Shown: one piece after another, positions 16,955 through 26,015 of the stretch
How the letters are laid out: every line of letters begins with the position of its first letter
How positions within the stretch are numbered: the first letter of the stretch is position 1
Assembly (NCBI RefSeq): GCF_025231485.1
Contig: NZ_CP104003.1
Coordinates: forward strand, 1,426,001 to 1,490,000
Reading direction: 5' to 3'
Origin: Salinirubellus salinus
GTDB taxonomy: Archaea > Halobacteriota > Halobacteria > Halobacteriales > Haloarculaceae
Length of the DNA: 64,000 nt
The notes under the pieces: model-generated
Database searches by the model: none
The model's input: only the letters and a program-made list of their open reading frames with translations
What the model was told of the DNA's origin: nothing
Program-made: the position numbers and the translations under genes

Positions 16955-18508
16955 CTACCGGCGGGCGAGACGCGGTGTGGTCGGCGTCGCCAGTCTCGGG
17001 GTGGACGTGGCCGGCGTCGGCGTGGGTGTCGTCACGCCGTCGGCCGGGCCACGCCGTTCGAGACCGAGCCCGTACGTCTCGCGGACGGCCCGCCACGTCG
17101 GCCCGAACTGCCCACAGTCGGGTTTCCAGTAGCGGACGTCCGGGTCGTCGGCGAGACCGAGCCGCTCGACGAGTTCGTACTGCGTCCGGCCGACGAACAC
17201 CCGGCAGGTGGGGGCCTCGTGGCCGTGCCAGTAGAGCTGCTGGCGCTCGGTGAGGTTGTACGGCATCTCCATCTCCACCGCTTCGGTGGTGTCGTAGACG
17301 GCCGCGTCGGTCAGCCCCGTCGAGCCGGTGCCGTAGCCACCGAACGTGAGGACGCTGACGAGGGCCATCCCGCAGACGACGACGGCGACGGCGCGTCCGG
17401 CGCTGGCCCGCACCGAGACGCCGTCGGTGGCCTCTCGAAGCGCCCGCCTCGACCGGCCGACGACGCACCCCACCCCCACGCCGACCACCGCGAGGAACGG
17501 TATCAGGTCGTTCTTCGTGTCGTAGTCGACGAACAGGAGCGCGAGGAGGAACCACGCGGCGACGGCGACGACGGGTGCCACCTGCCGGCGGGTGTCGGCG
17601 TCCCGGCGGAGCGCCGCCAGCAGTCCGTAACACCCCAGCAGCACGACGGGCAGCGCGATACCGAGTCCGTCGACCACCCGTTCGACCGGCGAGGCGCCTC
17701 CGCCGTCCTCCGTCCCCAGCAGGGGGACGAACACCGTCTCGACGACCATCTCGGGGACCGTCCCCCACCAGAACACCGGGAGGGAGACCAGTCCAGCGGT
17801 CACGAGGATGGCCGCGAGGTAGCGCCGGGTCGACCCAGCGTCGCGTCCGGCGAGAGTCCCGACGAACGTGGCGACGGGGACGACGACGGCGAGCTGCCAC
17901 GTCCCCACCGCGAGCGCCGAGGCGACGCCCGATCCGACCTCGCGGTCGGTGACGTGGTAGTAGAGCGCCACCAGGACGAACGCCGCGACGAGGTACTTCG
18001 CCTTCAGGCCGATAGTCGCCCGCCACCAGTACCGCGGGAGGACGAACGGGACGAGCGCGGCGACGACCCCACCCAGCGAGTCGCCGGTCACCTCCCGGAC
18101 GATGCCGGCCGCGGCGACGCCCCCGACGGTGACGGCGGCCACGTTCGCGCCGAGCGCGAGGGCGTGGTAGGCGTAGGTATCCGGCGCCACCGTGGCGAGG
18201 AGCCACGACAGCTCGAACGGGACCGGGGGTTTCACCTCCCAGATGGTCTCGTAGAGCCGCCCCCCGCGGGCGAGGTGGAGACCGACGAACTCGAAGATGA
18301 CCGAGTCTCCGAGGACGACCCGCTCGGTGGCGGCGAGGCCGGCACGCAGGCGGAGGGTGGCGTGTACCTGCAGCGCGGCGACGAGGGCGCCGATCCAGAC
18401 GTACCAGTAGCGGTCCCGGAGCGTGGCGAGGTCGAGGGGTGTGTCGCCGAACGTGCCGGTGAGGACCGCACGCAGTCGCTGGAGGCGTGTGCGCAACGGG
18501 GAGGGCAT
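16955..18508 (-). CDS. GT-C type membrane glycosyltransferase (DolP-mannose mannosyltransferase-like)
   Basis: A 517-residue protein with about ten membrane helices. Acidic loop residues follow the first helix (LGDSVIFEFVGLHLARGG) and WEVKPPVPFELSWLLA, the layout of GT-C transferases that use dolichyl phosphate sugars, as in haloarchaeal protein N-glycosylation. A conserved-looking KPDCGQFGPTWR lies in the outward C-terminal part, and the tail (TPTPTPATSTPRLATPTT) is Thr/Pro-rich. The sugar and acceptor are inferred. Confidence 0.6.
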   Translation of the reverse strand: MPSPLRTRLQRLRAVLTGTFGDTPLDLATLRDRYWYVWIGALVAALQVHATLRLRAGLAATERVVLGDSVIFEFVGLHLARGGRLYETIWEVKPPVPFELSWLLATVAPDTYAYHALALGANVAAVTVGGVAAAGIVREVTGDSLGGVVAALVPFVLPRYWWRATIGLKAKYLVAAFVLVALYYHVTDREVGSGVASALAVGTWQLAVVVPVATFVGTLAGRDAGSTRRYLAAILVTAGLVSLPVFWWGTVPEMVVETVFVPLLGTEDGGGASPVERVVDGLGIALPVVLLGCYGLLAALRRDADTRRQVAPVVAVAAWFLLALLFVDYDTKNDLIPFLAVVGVGVGCVVGRSRRALREATDGVSVRASAGRAVAVVVCGMALVSVLTFGGYGTGSTGLTDAAVYDTTEAVEMEMPYNLTERQQLYWHGHEAPTCRVFVGRTQYELVERLGLADDPDVRYWKPDCGQFGPTWRAVRETYGLGLERRGPADGVTTPTPTPATSTPRLATPTTPRLARR

Positions 18509-18568
18509 CGCGTCGTCCGAGTCGCCGCTCGGGCGGGTGGTAAACCTTGTGTGCCGACGGGTCGCGGC

Positions 18569-19840
18569 TCAGTCCTCGAAGCGCTTCTCCACGCTCGCGG
18601 CGTGAGCTTCGAGCCCCTCGGCGCGCGCGAGCGTCGTGATGGCCTTACGGACGTCGCCGAGCGCCTCCCGGTCGAGCCGCTGGACCGTCGAGGAGCGCAG
18701 GAACGTGTCGACCGAGAGCCCCCCGTGGACCCTCGCCCCGCCGTTCGTCGGGAGGACGTGGTTCGTGCCGGCAGCGTAGTCGCCGGCGGCGACGGGCGAG
18801 TAGCCGCCGAGGAAGACGCTCCCGGCGTTGTCGACGCGCTCGAGCAGCGCCTCGTCGTCCTCGGCGACGACGCTCAGGTGCTCGGCGGCGTACTCGTCGG
18901 CGAACAGGACCGCCTCGGGCATCGACCGGGCGACCAGCACGCCCGACGCGTCGTTGTCGAGCGCCGCGCGGATGGTCTCCTCACGCTCGCGCTCGGCCGC
19001 CTGTTCGTCGACGGCCTCGCAGACGGCCGTCGCGAGCGCCTCGTCGTCCGTGACGGCCACGACCGAGGCGTTCGGGTCGTGTTCGGCCTGCGCGACGAGG
19101 TCCGCCGCGACCAGTTCGGGATCCGCGGTCGCGTCACAGAGCACCAGCACCTCGCTCGGGCCGGCGAGGAAGTCGATCTCCACCGTACCGCGGACCTCGG
19201 CCTTCGCAGCGGTGACCCAGCGGTTGCCCGGCCCGACAACCTTCTGGACGGCGTCGACCGTCTCGGTGCCGTAGGCGAGCGCACCGACGGCCTGCGCGCC
19301 GCCGACCCGGTAGACCACGTCCGCCCCGGCGTGGTGGATGGCCCCCAGCGTGACCGGGTTCAGCTCCGTCGCGGGCGGCGTGGCGACGGCGACGTGTTCG
19401 ACGCCGGCCACCTTCGCGGGGACGACGCCCATGATGGCCGAGGAGGGGTAGGCGGCCGTCCCGCCGGGGACGTAGACCCCGGCCCGTTCGATGGGGCGGA
19501 ACCGTCGCCCGAGTTCGCGCCCGTCGAACGAGTCGCGCCAGTCCTCGGGGACCTGCCGCTCGTGGAACGCCCGGACGTTCTCGGTGGCAGTCTCGATGGC
19601 CCCCTTCAGGTCGTCGTCGAGCGACGCCCACGCGCGCTCGGCGTCGTCGGTGATGTCGAGGTTGCCCACCTCGCAGTCGTCGAACTCGCGGGCGAACTCG
19701 CGGAGGGCCACGTCACCTTCCTCGCGGACGCGCCCGAGGATGTCGCGCACGTCCTCGCGTACCGCCTCGACGCCGGCGTCGCGTTCGAAGAAGGCGACGC
19801 GCTCGGCCGGCGAGAGGTCGGCGACGGCTCTCGGTTGCAT
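18569..19840 (-). CDS. hisD: Histidinol dehydrogenase
   Basis: A 423-residue enzyme catalysing the last two oxidations of histidine synthesis (histidinol to histidine, NAD-dependent, zinc). Family landmarks are VYVPGGTAAYPSS, YRVGGAQAVGALAYGTE, VGPGNRWVTAAKAEV, DFLAGPSEVLVL, AEHDPNA and EYAAEHLS, which carries a catalytic His. ATG 19840 matches the usual start (MQPRAVADLSPAERVAFFER). It is isolated from other his genes, as is common in haloarchaea. Confidence 0.96.
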   Translation of the reverse strand: MQPRAVADLSPAERVAFFERDAGVEAVREDVRDILGRVREEGDVALREFAREFDDCEVGNLDITDDAERAWASLDDDLKGAIETATENVRAFHERQVPEDWRDSFDGRELGRRFRPIERAGVYVPGGTAAYPSSAIMGVVPAKVAGVEHVAVATPPATELNPVTLGAIHHAGADVVYRVGGAQAVGALAYGTETVDAVQKVVGPGNRWVTAAKAEVRGTVEIDFLAGPSEVLVLCDATADPELVAADLVAQAEHDPNASVVAVTDDEALATAVCEAVDEQAAEREREETIRAALDNDASGVLVARSMPEAVLFADEYAAEHLSVVAEDDEALLERVDNAGSVFLGGYSPVAAGDYAAGTNHVLPTNGGARVHGGLSVDTFLRSSTVQRLDREALGDVRKAITTLARAEGLEAHAASVEKRFED

Positions 19841-20024
19841 AACGGGGTGTTCGCGGGGGCCGGAAAAGACGGTTTCCATGCCGTGTGGTGCCGGGACGGC
19901 TGGCGACCGTTCCACGACTGCGCTACGGAGTTCGACCGAACGGGGGAACGGCCAGCCCCCGGCGGTTTCGTGAGCCGCTCCCCGCCGGTGTGGAGGTCCC
20001 CCACCGGCACCCGGGTATCGACAA

Positions 20025-20034
20025 CCTATATATG
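20025..20034 (+). promoter_or_regulatory. TATA element of the metal ABC operon
   Basis: cctatatatg, one of the clearest TATA elements in the window. Transcription start would fall near 20055, exactly at the left arm of the palindromic operator. Confidence 0.7.
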
Positions 20035-20054
20035 AGAGGAGCACCACGAAATAG

Positions 20055-20068
20055 TTAGACGAGTCTAA
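20055..20068. promoter_or_regulatory. Candidate DtxR/MntR-family operator
   Basis: ttagacgagtctaa is a perfect 6-2-6 inverted repeat (ttagac / gtctaa) located about 25 bp after the TATA box and 26 bp before ATG 20094. It resembles the TTAG...CTAA-type palindromes bound by archaeal SirR/IdeR regulators. A regulator of that family is the fourth gene of the same cluster, so metal-dependent repression is likely. Confidence 0.65.
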
Positions 20069-20093
20069 TCCGACTTCGAACATCTATCGAATC

Positions 20094-21158
20094 ATGGTAT
20101 CTAGAGAGCACACTCTGAGTCGACGCCGTGTGTTGCGAGCAGGTGGACTGGTGGGAATCGCGGGGCTGGCTGGCTGTACCAGCCTCGGCAGTACGGTGGG
20201 CGGGGGTGGCGACGACGGTGATGCAGACGACGACGGCCCCGTCGCCGTGGCCTCCTTCTTCAGTTTCTACGACTTCGCCCGGAAGGTGGCCGACGGTACC
20301 CCACTCACCGTGAAGAACCTCGTCCCGACGGGGTTGCACGGCCACGGCTGGGAGCCGAACTTGAGCATCACCCGCCAGATCGTGACCGCGGACGCGTTCG
20401 TCCACGTCGGCAAGGACTTCCAGCCGTGGGCGGACCGGGCCATCCAGACCCTGAAGGACGACGGGGTGGACACCGCACTCATCAACGTCCGCGAGGGTAT
20501 CGAACTGGTGCCGCTCGCCGCCTCGCTCGACCGGGACGAGGAGGGCGTCGGGGAGAACCGCGGGCGCGACCCACACTTCTGGCTGGACCCCCAGCGCGCG
20601 AAGCGGGCCGTCGACAACATCACCGAGGGGTTCGTCGACCTGCTCCCCGAGCACGAGGACGCCTTCCGGGAGAACGGCGAGACGTACAAGACGGACGTCC
20701 TCGACCGGGTCGACGCCGACTACGAGGCCATCTTCGACGCCGCGAGCCGCGACGTGGTCCAGCTGGCCGCGCACAACGCGTTCCAGTACGTCGGTGAGCG
20801 CTACGGCGTCCGGATGCGACCGCTCGTGGTCAACCTCGCCGCCAGCGGGGACGTGAATCCGAGCGACATCACCGAAGCGAAGCGGGTCATCGACGAGAAC
20901 GACATCCGGTACATCGGTGCGGGCGTGTTCGAGACGCTCAGGCCCGCCAAGCAGCTGGTGGCCGAGACGCCCGTCGAGGCGTACTTCCCGGTGACCCCCT
21001 ACGCCGGCGTCCGCGAGGACTGGGTCGAGGCCGGCTGGGGCTACGAGGAGATCGCCTACAACATCAACATGCCCACGTTCGAGGTCGTCCTCGGGAACGA
21101 GGCACCCGAGGACGCCGGCCCCGAGGGCTGGGCGGCCGAGTGGAGAAACTTCGAATGA
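20094..21158 (+). CDS. Metal (Zn/Mn) ABC transporter substrate-binding lipoprotein
   Basis: A 354-residue cluster A-I (ZnuA/MntC-type) binding protein. The N-terminus has a twin-arginine motif (SRRRVLRAGG) and a lipobox LAGC with C28, so it should be exported folded by Tat and lipid-anchored. A Gly/Asp-rich linker follows. Probable metal ligands lie in GLHGHGWEPN, DPHFWLDP and AAHNAFQYVG. It is the first gene of the importer cluster under the TATA box and operator at 20025-20068. Zinc or manganese cannot be told apart. Confidence 0.9.
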   Translation: MVSREHTLSRRRVLRAGGLVGIAGLAGCTSLGSTVGGGGDDGDADDDGPVAVASFFSFYDFARKVADGTPLTVKNLVPTGLHGHGWEPNLSITRQIVTADAFVHVGKDFQPWADRAIQTLKDDGVDTALINVREGIELVPLAASLDRDEEGVGENRGRDPHFWLDPQRAKRAVDNITEGFVDLLPEHEDAFRENGETYKTDVLDRVDADYEAIFDAASRDVVQLAAHNAFQYVGERYGVRMRPLVVNLAASGDVNPSDITEAKRVIDENDIRYIGAGVFETLRPAKQLVAETPVEAYFPVTPYAGVREDWVEAGWGYEEIAYNINMPTFEVVLGNEAPEDAGPEGWAAEWRNFE

Positions 21159-21949
21159 GCACCGAGGGCACACCTTCCGAGGCCGGTCCCGGCGCGCCGG
21201 TGGTCTCCGTCGCGGACGTGGCGTTCGGCTACACGAGCGTCCCCGTCGTCGAGGACGTGAGCCTCGACATCCAGCCCGGCGAGTACGTCGCCGTGGTCGG
21301 TCCGAACGGGTCGGGCAAGTCGACGCTCATGAAACTCGTGCTGGGCCTGCTCCGACCGGACGCGGGGGAGGCACGGCTGTTCGGCGAACCCGCCCACGCG
21401 TTCGACGACGGCGCGCGGGTCGGCTACGTCGCCCAGCACGTCTCGGCCGCCAAGGAGATGCCCATCACGGTCCGTGAGGTCGTGCGGATGGGGCGGTTCG
21501 CCCACGTCGGCTTCGGGACGCTCGGCGCGGAGGACGATGCCATCGTCGACCGGGCGCTGAAGACGGTCGGGATGAGCGGCTTCGCGAGGCGTCGCATCAC
21601 CCAGCTCTCGGGCGGGCAGCGCCAGCGCGCGTTCATCGCCCGGGCGCTCGCCAGCGAGGCCGACCTCCTCGTGCTCGACGAGCCGACCGTGGGCGTCGAC
21701 GCGGAGTCCGTGGAGGCGTTCTACGACCTGCTTCGGGCGCTCAACGACGACGGCATCACCGTCCTGCTCATCGAACACGACCTGAGCGCAGTCGCCGAAC
21801 ACGCCGAGCGGGTCGTCTGCATGAACCGCGAGGTGTACTTCGACGGCCCGACCGACGAGTTCGTCCAGAGCGACGCGCTGGCCCGCGCGTTCGGGACCAC
21901 CGCGCGGTTCCTGACCGCCGGTGCGCCGACGGAGGCCGACGATGACTGA
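21155..21949 (+). CDS. Metal ABC transporter ATP-binding protein
   Basis: A 264-residue ABC ATPase: Walker A GPNGSGKST, Q-loop VGYVAQH, signature LSGGQRQR, Walker B LLVLDEPT and switch His in IEHD. ATG 21155 overlaps the stop of the binding protein (ATGA); an in-frame GTG at 21140 is less likely. It energises uptake through the permease encoded next, whose ATG at 21942 overlaps this gene's end. Confidence 0.92.
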   Translation: MSTEGTPSEAGPGAPVVSVADVAFGYTSVPVVEDVSLDIQPGEYVAVVGPNGSGKSTLMKLVLGLLRPDAGEARLFGEPAHAFDDGARVGYVAQHVSAAKEMPITVREVVRMGRFAHVGFGTLGAEDDAIVDRALKTVGMSGFARRRITQLSGGQRQRAFIARALASEADLLVLDEPTVGVDAESVEAFYDLLRALNDDGITVLLIEHDLSAVAEHAERVVCMNREVYFDGPTDEFVQSDALARAFGTTARFLTAGAPTEADDD

Positions 21950-23006
21950 ACTGCTCGGCCCCCTCGTGGCGCTCCTCGCGGGGGTGCTCGACCCGCTCGT
22001 GTTGCAGGGTGGGCTGGAGGCGCTCGGTGGGCCGGTGTACGATGCGCTGGCGCTCGTGCTCGAGGGCTGGTACCGCGTGATGGACTTCGTCTACGCGCTG
22101 ACCGGCCTCGAGATGATCGACCCCGACTTCCGGTTCATGCACCGGGCCATCCTCGTCGGCCTGTGTATCGGCGTGATGGCGCCACTCATCGGGACCTTCC
22201 TCGTCCACCGCCAGCTCGCCCTCATCGGTGACGCGCTGGCCCACACCGCGTTCGCGGGCGTCGCCGTCGGCCTGTTCCTGAACGGCGTCCTCGAACTCGG
22301 CGTCTCGCCGTACCTCACGGCCGTCATCGTGGCGATGCTCGCGGCGCTGCTCATCGAACTCATCTCGGAGGTCACGGACGCCTACAACGACGTCTCGATG
22401 GCCATCGTCCTCTCGACGGGGTTCGCGCTCGGGACCGTGCTCATCAGCCTGAACGCCGGTGGCCTCTCGGTCGGCATCAACCAGTACCTGTTCGGTAACC
22501 TCTCGACCGTCTCGGCGGAGAACGCCGTCATCCTGCTGGCGCTGTTCGCCGTCATCGTCGGCACCGTCGCGCTGACCCGGAACCAGTTGCTGTACGTCAC
22601 GTTCGACGAGGTGGCCGCCGAGGTGTCTGGCATCCCCGTCCGCTGGTACAACCGCGTGATGGTGATGCTCACCGCGATGGTCGTCGTCGGCGCGATGCAG
22701 ATCATGGGCGTCATCCTCGTCGCCGCGATGCTCGTGGTGCCCGTGGCCGCGGCCTCGCAGGTCTCCCGGAGTTTCACCGGGTCGCTCCTGACGAGCGTCG
22801 TCCTCGCCGAACTGGCGGTCCTGCTCGGTATCGGCGTCTCGTTCTACGGTGAGGCGACCGCCGGGGGCGTCATCGTCCTCGTCGCCGTCGCCATCTACGT
22901 CGTGGCGGTGCTGGTCGGGAAACTACTGGCCCGGCGGGACCGCGAGACGCCGGTGTCGGTGGGTGCCATCGACACGGACCGGACGGACCCGACGGAGGCC
23001 GACTGA
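21942..23006 (+). CDS. Metal ABC transporter permease
   Basis: A 354-residue ABC-3 family permease (ZnuB/MntB-type) with eight to nine helices. Family stretches include HRAILVGLCIGVMAPLIGTFLVHRQLALIGDALAHTAFAGVA, given here only as a region (about residues 67-108), and the GMQIMG-like AMQIMGVILVAAMLVVPVA. It starts within the ATPase gene, giving an eight-base overlap, and forms the membrane channel of the importer. The N-terminus carries an extra 60-residue hydrophobic lead. Confidence 0.92.
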   Translation: MTELLGPLVALLAGVLDPLVLQGGLEALGGPVYDALALVLEGWYRVMDFVYALTGLEMIDPDFRFMHRAILVGLCIGVMAPLIGTFLVHRQLALIGDALAHTAFAGVAVGLFLNGVLELGVSPYLTAVIVAMLAALLIELISEVTDAYNDVSMAIVLSTGFALGTVLISLNAGGLSVGINQYLFGNLSTVSAENAVILLALFAVIVGTVALTRNQLLYVTFDEVAAEVSGIPVRWYNRVMVMLTAMVVVGAMQIMGVILVAAMLVVPVAAASQVSRSFTGSLLTSVVLAELAVLLGIGVSFYGEATAGGVIVLVAVAIYVVAVLVGKLLARRDRETPVSVGAIDTDRTDPTEAD

Positions 23007-23008
23007 CG

Positions 23009-23740
23009 ATGGGCGACACCCGAAACCCTAACTCCGGCCGGCCGAAGAGGCGGACGAAGATGTTGAGCGCCGTCATGGAGGACTACATCAAGGCGATATA
23101 CGTCATCCAGAACGAGACGGGCGAGCGGGTCTCCACGTCGGCGCTCGCGGAGTACCTCGACGTGACCCCACCGACTGTCTCCTCGATGGTGAAGAAACTC
23201 GAGGAGCGCGGCCTCGTCGACCGCGAGGAGTACAAGGGCGTCACGCTCACCGAGGACGGCGAACTCGTCGCGCTGGAGATCCTCCGGCACCACCGGCTGC
23301 TGGAGTCGTTCCTCACCGAGCAACTGGACTACGACTGGGCGGACGTCCACGAGGAGGCCGACCGGCTCGAACACCACGTGAGCGACGAGCTCGCGCGGCG
23401 CATCGCGGAGGCGCTCGGCAACCCGGGCGTGGACCCGCACGGCGACCCCATCCCCGACGCGGACCTCCGACTGCCCGAGGGCGAGGAGACGACCCGTCTC
23501 GCGGAGATGGCGGTGGGCGACCGCGTCCTCGTCAAGCGCATCCGCCACCAGGGCGACGAGGAACTGCGCTACCTCGCGGACGCGGGCATCCGACCGGGCG
23601 TCGAACTGACCGTCGTGGACGTGGCCCCGTTCGGGATGATGACCGTGGAGACGCCGGCGGGCGAGCAGTCGCTCCCGGACGAGATCACCCGGCTCATTGA
23701 GATCACGAGCGCCGAGGTCGAACAGGACGCCTCGGCCTGA
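23009..23740 (+). CDS. Metal-dependent DtxR/MntR-family regulator (SirR-like)
   Basis: A 243-residue regulator: an N-terminal winged helix (EDYIKAIYVIQNETGERVSTSALAE, spanning about residues 24-48, then TPPTVSSMVKKLEERGLV), a helical metal-binding and dimerisation domain with ligands in ILRHHRLLESFL and EADRLEHHVSDELARRI, and a FeoA/SH3-like C-terminal domain (about 165-235). It begins two bases after the permease stop and most likely represses its own operon at the 20055-20068 palindrome when metal is bound. A second start at ATG 23060 is possible. Confidence 0.9.
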   Translation: MGDTRNPNSGRPKRRTKMLSAVMEDYIKAIYVIQNETGERVSTSALAEYLDVTPPTVSSMVKKLEERGLVDREEYKGVTLTEDGELVALEILRHHRLLESFLTEQLDYDWADVHEEADRLEHHVSDELARRIAEALGNPGVDPHGDPIPDADLRLPEGEETTRLAEMAVGDRVLVKRIRHQGDEELRYLADAGIRPGVELTVVDVAPFGMMTVETPAGEQSLPDEITRLIEITSAEVEQDASA

Positions 23741-23761
23741 GCGGGTCGGGTCGCCGCCTCG

Positions 23762-24397
23762 TCACACGCCTCGCGCGTACCAGTAGCCCGTCAGCACGAC
23801 GATCGCGACGAGGCCCCCGAGGAAAAACAGCAGGAGTGGGTCGGGGTTCGCGAGGAGGCCAGCGGCCCCGCCCGCGACCGTGTCGGCGCTCGAGGCGCCC
23901 GCGTCACCGGCGGTCTCGGCGGACAGCGAGACGGCCGAGTCGGCCGTGGGGCCGGCGGGGGCGAGTAGTTCCCGCAGGCTCCCCGCGGCCGCGACTGCCA
24001 CGGCGAGGAAGAGGTAGAGCCCCAGCACCCGTCCGAGGAGTCGAGAGAGCCGCGAACGGTCGTGTTCGTGACCGGCGAAGAGGACGACGGCCTCGCTCTT
24101 CGGGGCGAAGATGGTCATCTCGTTGCCCTTCTCGGAGTAGCCGACGCCGGCCGGCTCGATGAGGTCGGCCTCCTCCAGTCGCCCGAGGTGGTAGTGGACG
24201 TTCTGCAGGCTCGTACCGACCTCGTCGCGGACCTCCGGCGGCGTGCTCGGCTGTTCGTAGATGTGCGAGAGGATACGTCGGGCCGTCTCGCTGGAGAGCG
24301 CCTCGAACGCCCGGTCGGCTTCTACCCCTTCGATGTCGAGGACGCGGGCCGACTCCGGTGCGCGTTCGGACTCGACACGACGCGGTAACAGTCCCAT
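23762..24397 (-). CDS. ArsR-like winged-helix protein with two membrane helices
   Basis: A 211-residue protein. Residues about 28-100 form an ArsR-type winged helix (AFEALSSETARRILSHIYEQ, then TSLQNVHYHLGRLEEADLI and a wing with YSEKGNEMTIFAP). Membrane segments follow at about 128-150 and 188-207, separated by an Ala/Ser-rich linker. Membrane-tethered winged-helix proteins of this layout are common in haloarchaea. The target is unknown. It converges on the metal regulator gene. Confidence 0.78.
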   Translation of the reverse strand: MGLLPRRVESERAPESARVLDIEGVEADRAFEALSSETARRILSHIYEQPSTPPEVRDEVGTSLQNVHYHLGRLEEADLIEPAGVGYSEKGNEMTIFAPKSEAVVLFAGHEHDRSRLSRLLGRVLGLYLFLAVAVAAAGSLRELLAPAGPTADSAVSLSAETAGDAGASSADTVAGGAAGLLANPDPLLLFFLGGLVAIVVLTGYWYARGV

Positions 24398-24520
24398 CGC
24401 CCACCGATAGTGAACGGAGGTAGATGGGTCTTCCCGTGGTTCAAACGGTGGTTTGAGCTATCGTGGGGGACCATCGACTCGAGACAGAATCGGGAGTCGG
24501 TGGTTCGGTGGCGGGGCTAG

Positions 24521-24647
24521 GCGGTGCTGGGCGGTGCGGTCGAGTACACCCACCCGTCACGAGCGGCGAAGCCGCGAGTGGCGCAGTTTTTCCCCGCGTT
24601 TTCGCGACGAGCGGTTCGCGCCGCAGGCGCGAACCCGAGGAGTAAAA
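24521..24647 (-). repeat. Dispersed intergenic element, copy A
   Basis: About 127 bp behind the stop of the MTH865 gene. Read on the plus strand it has gcggtgcggtcgag...cacccacccg, cgagtggcgc, gttttcgcg, and the hairpin ttcgcgcc-gca-ggcgcgaa (24615-24633) followed by cccgaggagtaaaa. The same ordered blocks recur at 47814-47947 and, in the opposite orientation, at 58250-58371. In mRNA sense it begins a few bases after the stop with a U-rich stretch and CUCGGGU, then the hairpin. Confidence 0.65.
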
Positions 24648-24652
24648 CGTGG

Positions 24653-24907
24653 TTAGAGGTGACCCTGGTCCTCGAGGCCCTCCATGATGTCGTCGACGAG
24701 GTCCTCGACGGAGTCGTACGGGAACTCCTGACTGCCGCCACCCTTCGTGTTCAGTTCCATCGCGGTCATCGAGAAGTCCCCCGACTCGAACGTCGTGCCC
24801 GGCCCGGCCGGGAGCGCCGGCACGAGGTCCATCGGGCTGTTCACGGGGTAGTCGGCGCCCTCGAAGGCGTCGACGAACTGCTGTCGGAGGTCGTCCTTGT
24901 CTACCAT
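24653..24907 (-). CDS. MTH865 family protein, copy 1
   Basis: An 84-residue soluble acidic protein of the MTH865 family, whose structure is a small EF-hand-like helical bundle of unknown function. MVDKDDLRQQ, AFEGADYPVNSPMDLVPALP, FESGDFSMTAMELNTK and FPYDSVEDLVDDIM are nearly the same as in the second copy at 58480-58731 (about 80 percent identical by eye). ATG 24907 is used since both copies begin there. Promoter TATA is uncertain. Confidence 0.85.
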   Translation of the reverse strand: MVDKDDLRQQFVDAFEGADYPVNSPMDLVPALPAGPGTTFESGDFSMTAMELNTKGGGSQEFPYDSVEDLVDDIMEGLEDQGHL

Positions 24908-24977
24908 AGCACACGAAGAGTACACTCACGTGGTGTTGTAAGTTGTGATTCGTGCATCGTTTACCGTGGCGGACGCC

Positions 24978-26015
24978 TCACTCCTCGCTGAGCGCCCGGT
25001 AGACGGCCCACGAGGGGTCGACGTCCGGGTGTTCGACGTGCTCGCCGTCGACGTAGACGCCCTCGCCGGCCGACACCTCGCCCACGACGGCCGCGGGCGT
25101 CCCACGGTCCTCGAGGGCCGCGACCACCGCTTCGGCGTCCGCCGGTGCGGCGGAGAGCAGGAGCGTCCCACAACTGGTGACGTGCCACGGGTCGACGTCG
25201 ACGGCCGTACAGACGGCGTCGACGCCCGGTGCCATCGGCACCGCCGAGCGGTCCACGTCGAACCGCACGCCGGCGCCGCGGGCCATCTCGACCAGACCGC
25301 CCGCGACCCCGCCCTCGGTGGCGTCGTGCATCGCGGTCACCTCGCCGGCGGCGAAGGCGGCCCGTGCGTCGGCGACGGCGGCGATGTCGTCGACCCGTTC
25401 CCGCGCCGTCGCCAGCACCGCCGCCGGCAGGTCGAGTCGGTCGCCGAACAGCGTGGCGAACAGGCCCGCCACCTCCGCGGCGGGACCGGTGGAGACGACG
25501 AGGGCGTCGCCCGGTCGGGCACCGTCCGGACGGACCACGTCGGCCGGGTCGCCCACGCCGAACCCCGTCGCGGCACCGACCCACGAGGAGGCCACCCCGG
25601 AGTACCGGCCGGTGTGGCCCGTGACGACGCTCACGCCCAGCGACTCGGCGTGGTCGGCCATCCCCCGCCAGACGCGGGCCACCTCGTCGTCGGTCATCTC
25701 GGGCGGGAGGGTGAGCGCGACGGCGACGTGGGTGGGACCCACGCCGGAGACGGCGACGTCGGTCAGGCAGATGTCGAGGGCGAGTCGGCCGGCGCGTTCG
25801 AGGCCGAGCGCCGGCAGGATGGAGAGCGGGTCGGTGGCGGTGACGACGCACTCGCCGCCGACCTCGAGGACGCCGAAGTCGACGCCGTGTCTCGGGCCGA
25901 CCAGCACGTCCGAGCGGGTCGCTCCGAGGTTCGGGTAGACGTGCCGTTCGAGGAACGCCCGGTCGAGTTTGCCGAGTGCGGGGGCCGGTTCGGGGTCGGG
26001 AGTCGGGTCGCTCAC
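24978..26015 (-). CDS. AIR synthase/PurM-fold protein (ThiL/HypE/SelD superfamily)
   Basis: A 345-residue protein with the PurM two-domain fold. GVDFGVLEVGGECVVTATDP covers the N-terminal substrate/ATP loop, LALDICLTDVAVSGVGPTHV the AIRS helix, then VVTGHTGRY, and MHDATEGGVAGGL is the C-terminal signature. Superfamily members are ATP-dependent (ThiL thiamine phosphate kinase, PurM, HypE). The GTG start overlaps the stop of the thiamine-type ABC ATPase gene, which suggests a thiamine-related kinase, but the protein is not an evident classical ThiL. Confidence 0.75.
   Translation of the reverse strand: MSDPTPDPEPAPALGKLDRAFLERHVYPNLGATRSDVLVGPRHGVDFGVLEVGGECVVTATDPLSILPALGLERAGRLALDICLTDVAVSGVGPTHVAVALTLPPEMTDDEVARVWRGMADHAESLGVSVVTGHTGRYSGVASSWVGAATGFGVGDPADVVRPDGARPGDALVVSTGPAAEVAGLFATLFGDRLDLPAAVLATARERVDDIAAVADARAAFAAGEVTAMHDATEGGVAGGLVEMARGAGVRFDVDRSAVPMAPGVDAVCTAVDVDPWHVTSCGTLLLSAAPADAEAVVAALEDRGTPAAVVGEVSAGEGVYVDGEHVEHPDVDPSWAVYRALSEE

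Noticed and set aside
16562-20035. A plus-strand open frame of 1157 codons over the glycosyltransferase and hisD genes
   Set aside because: Long stop-free antisense frames are expected at this GC content; hisD on the minus strand is certain.
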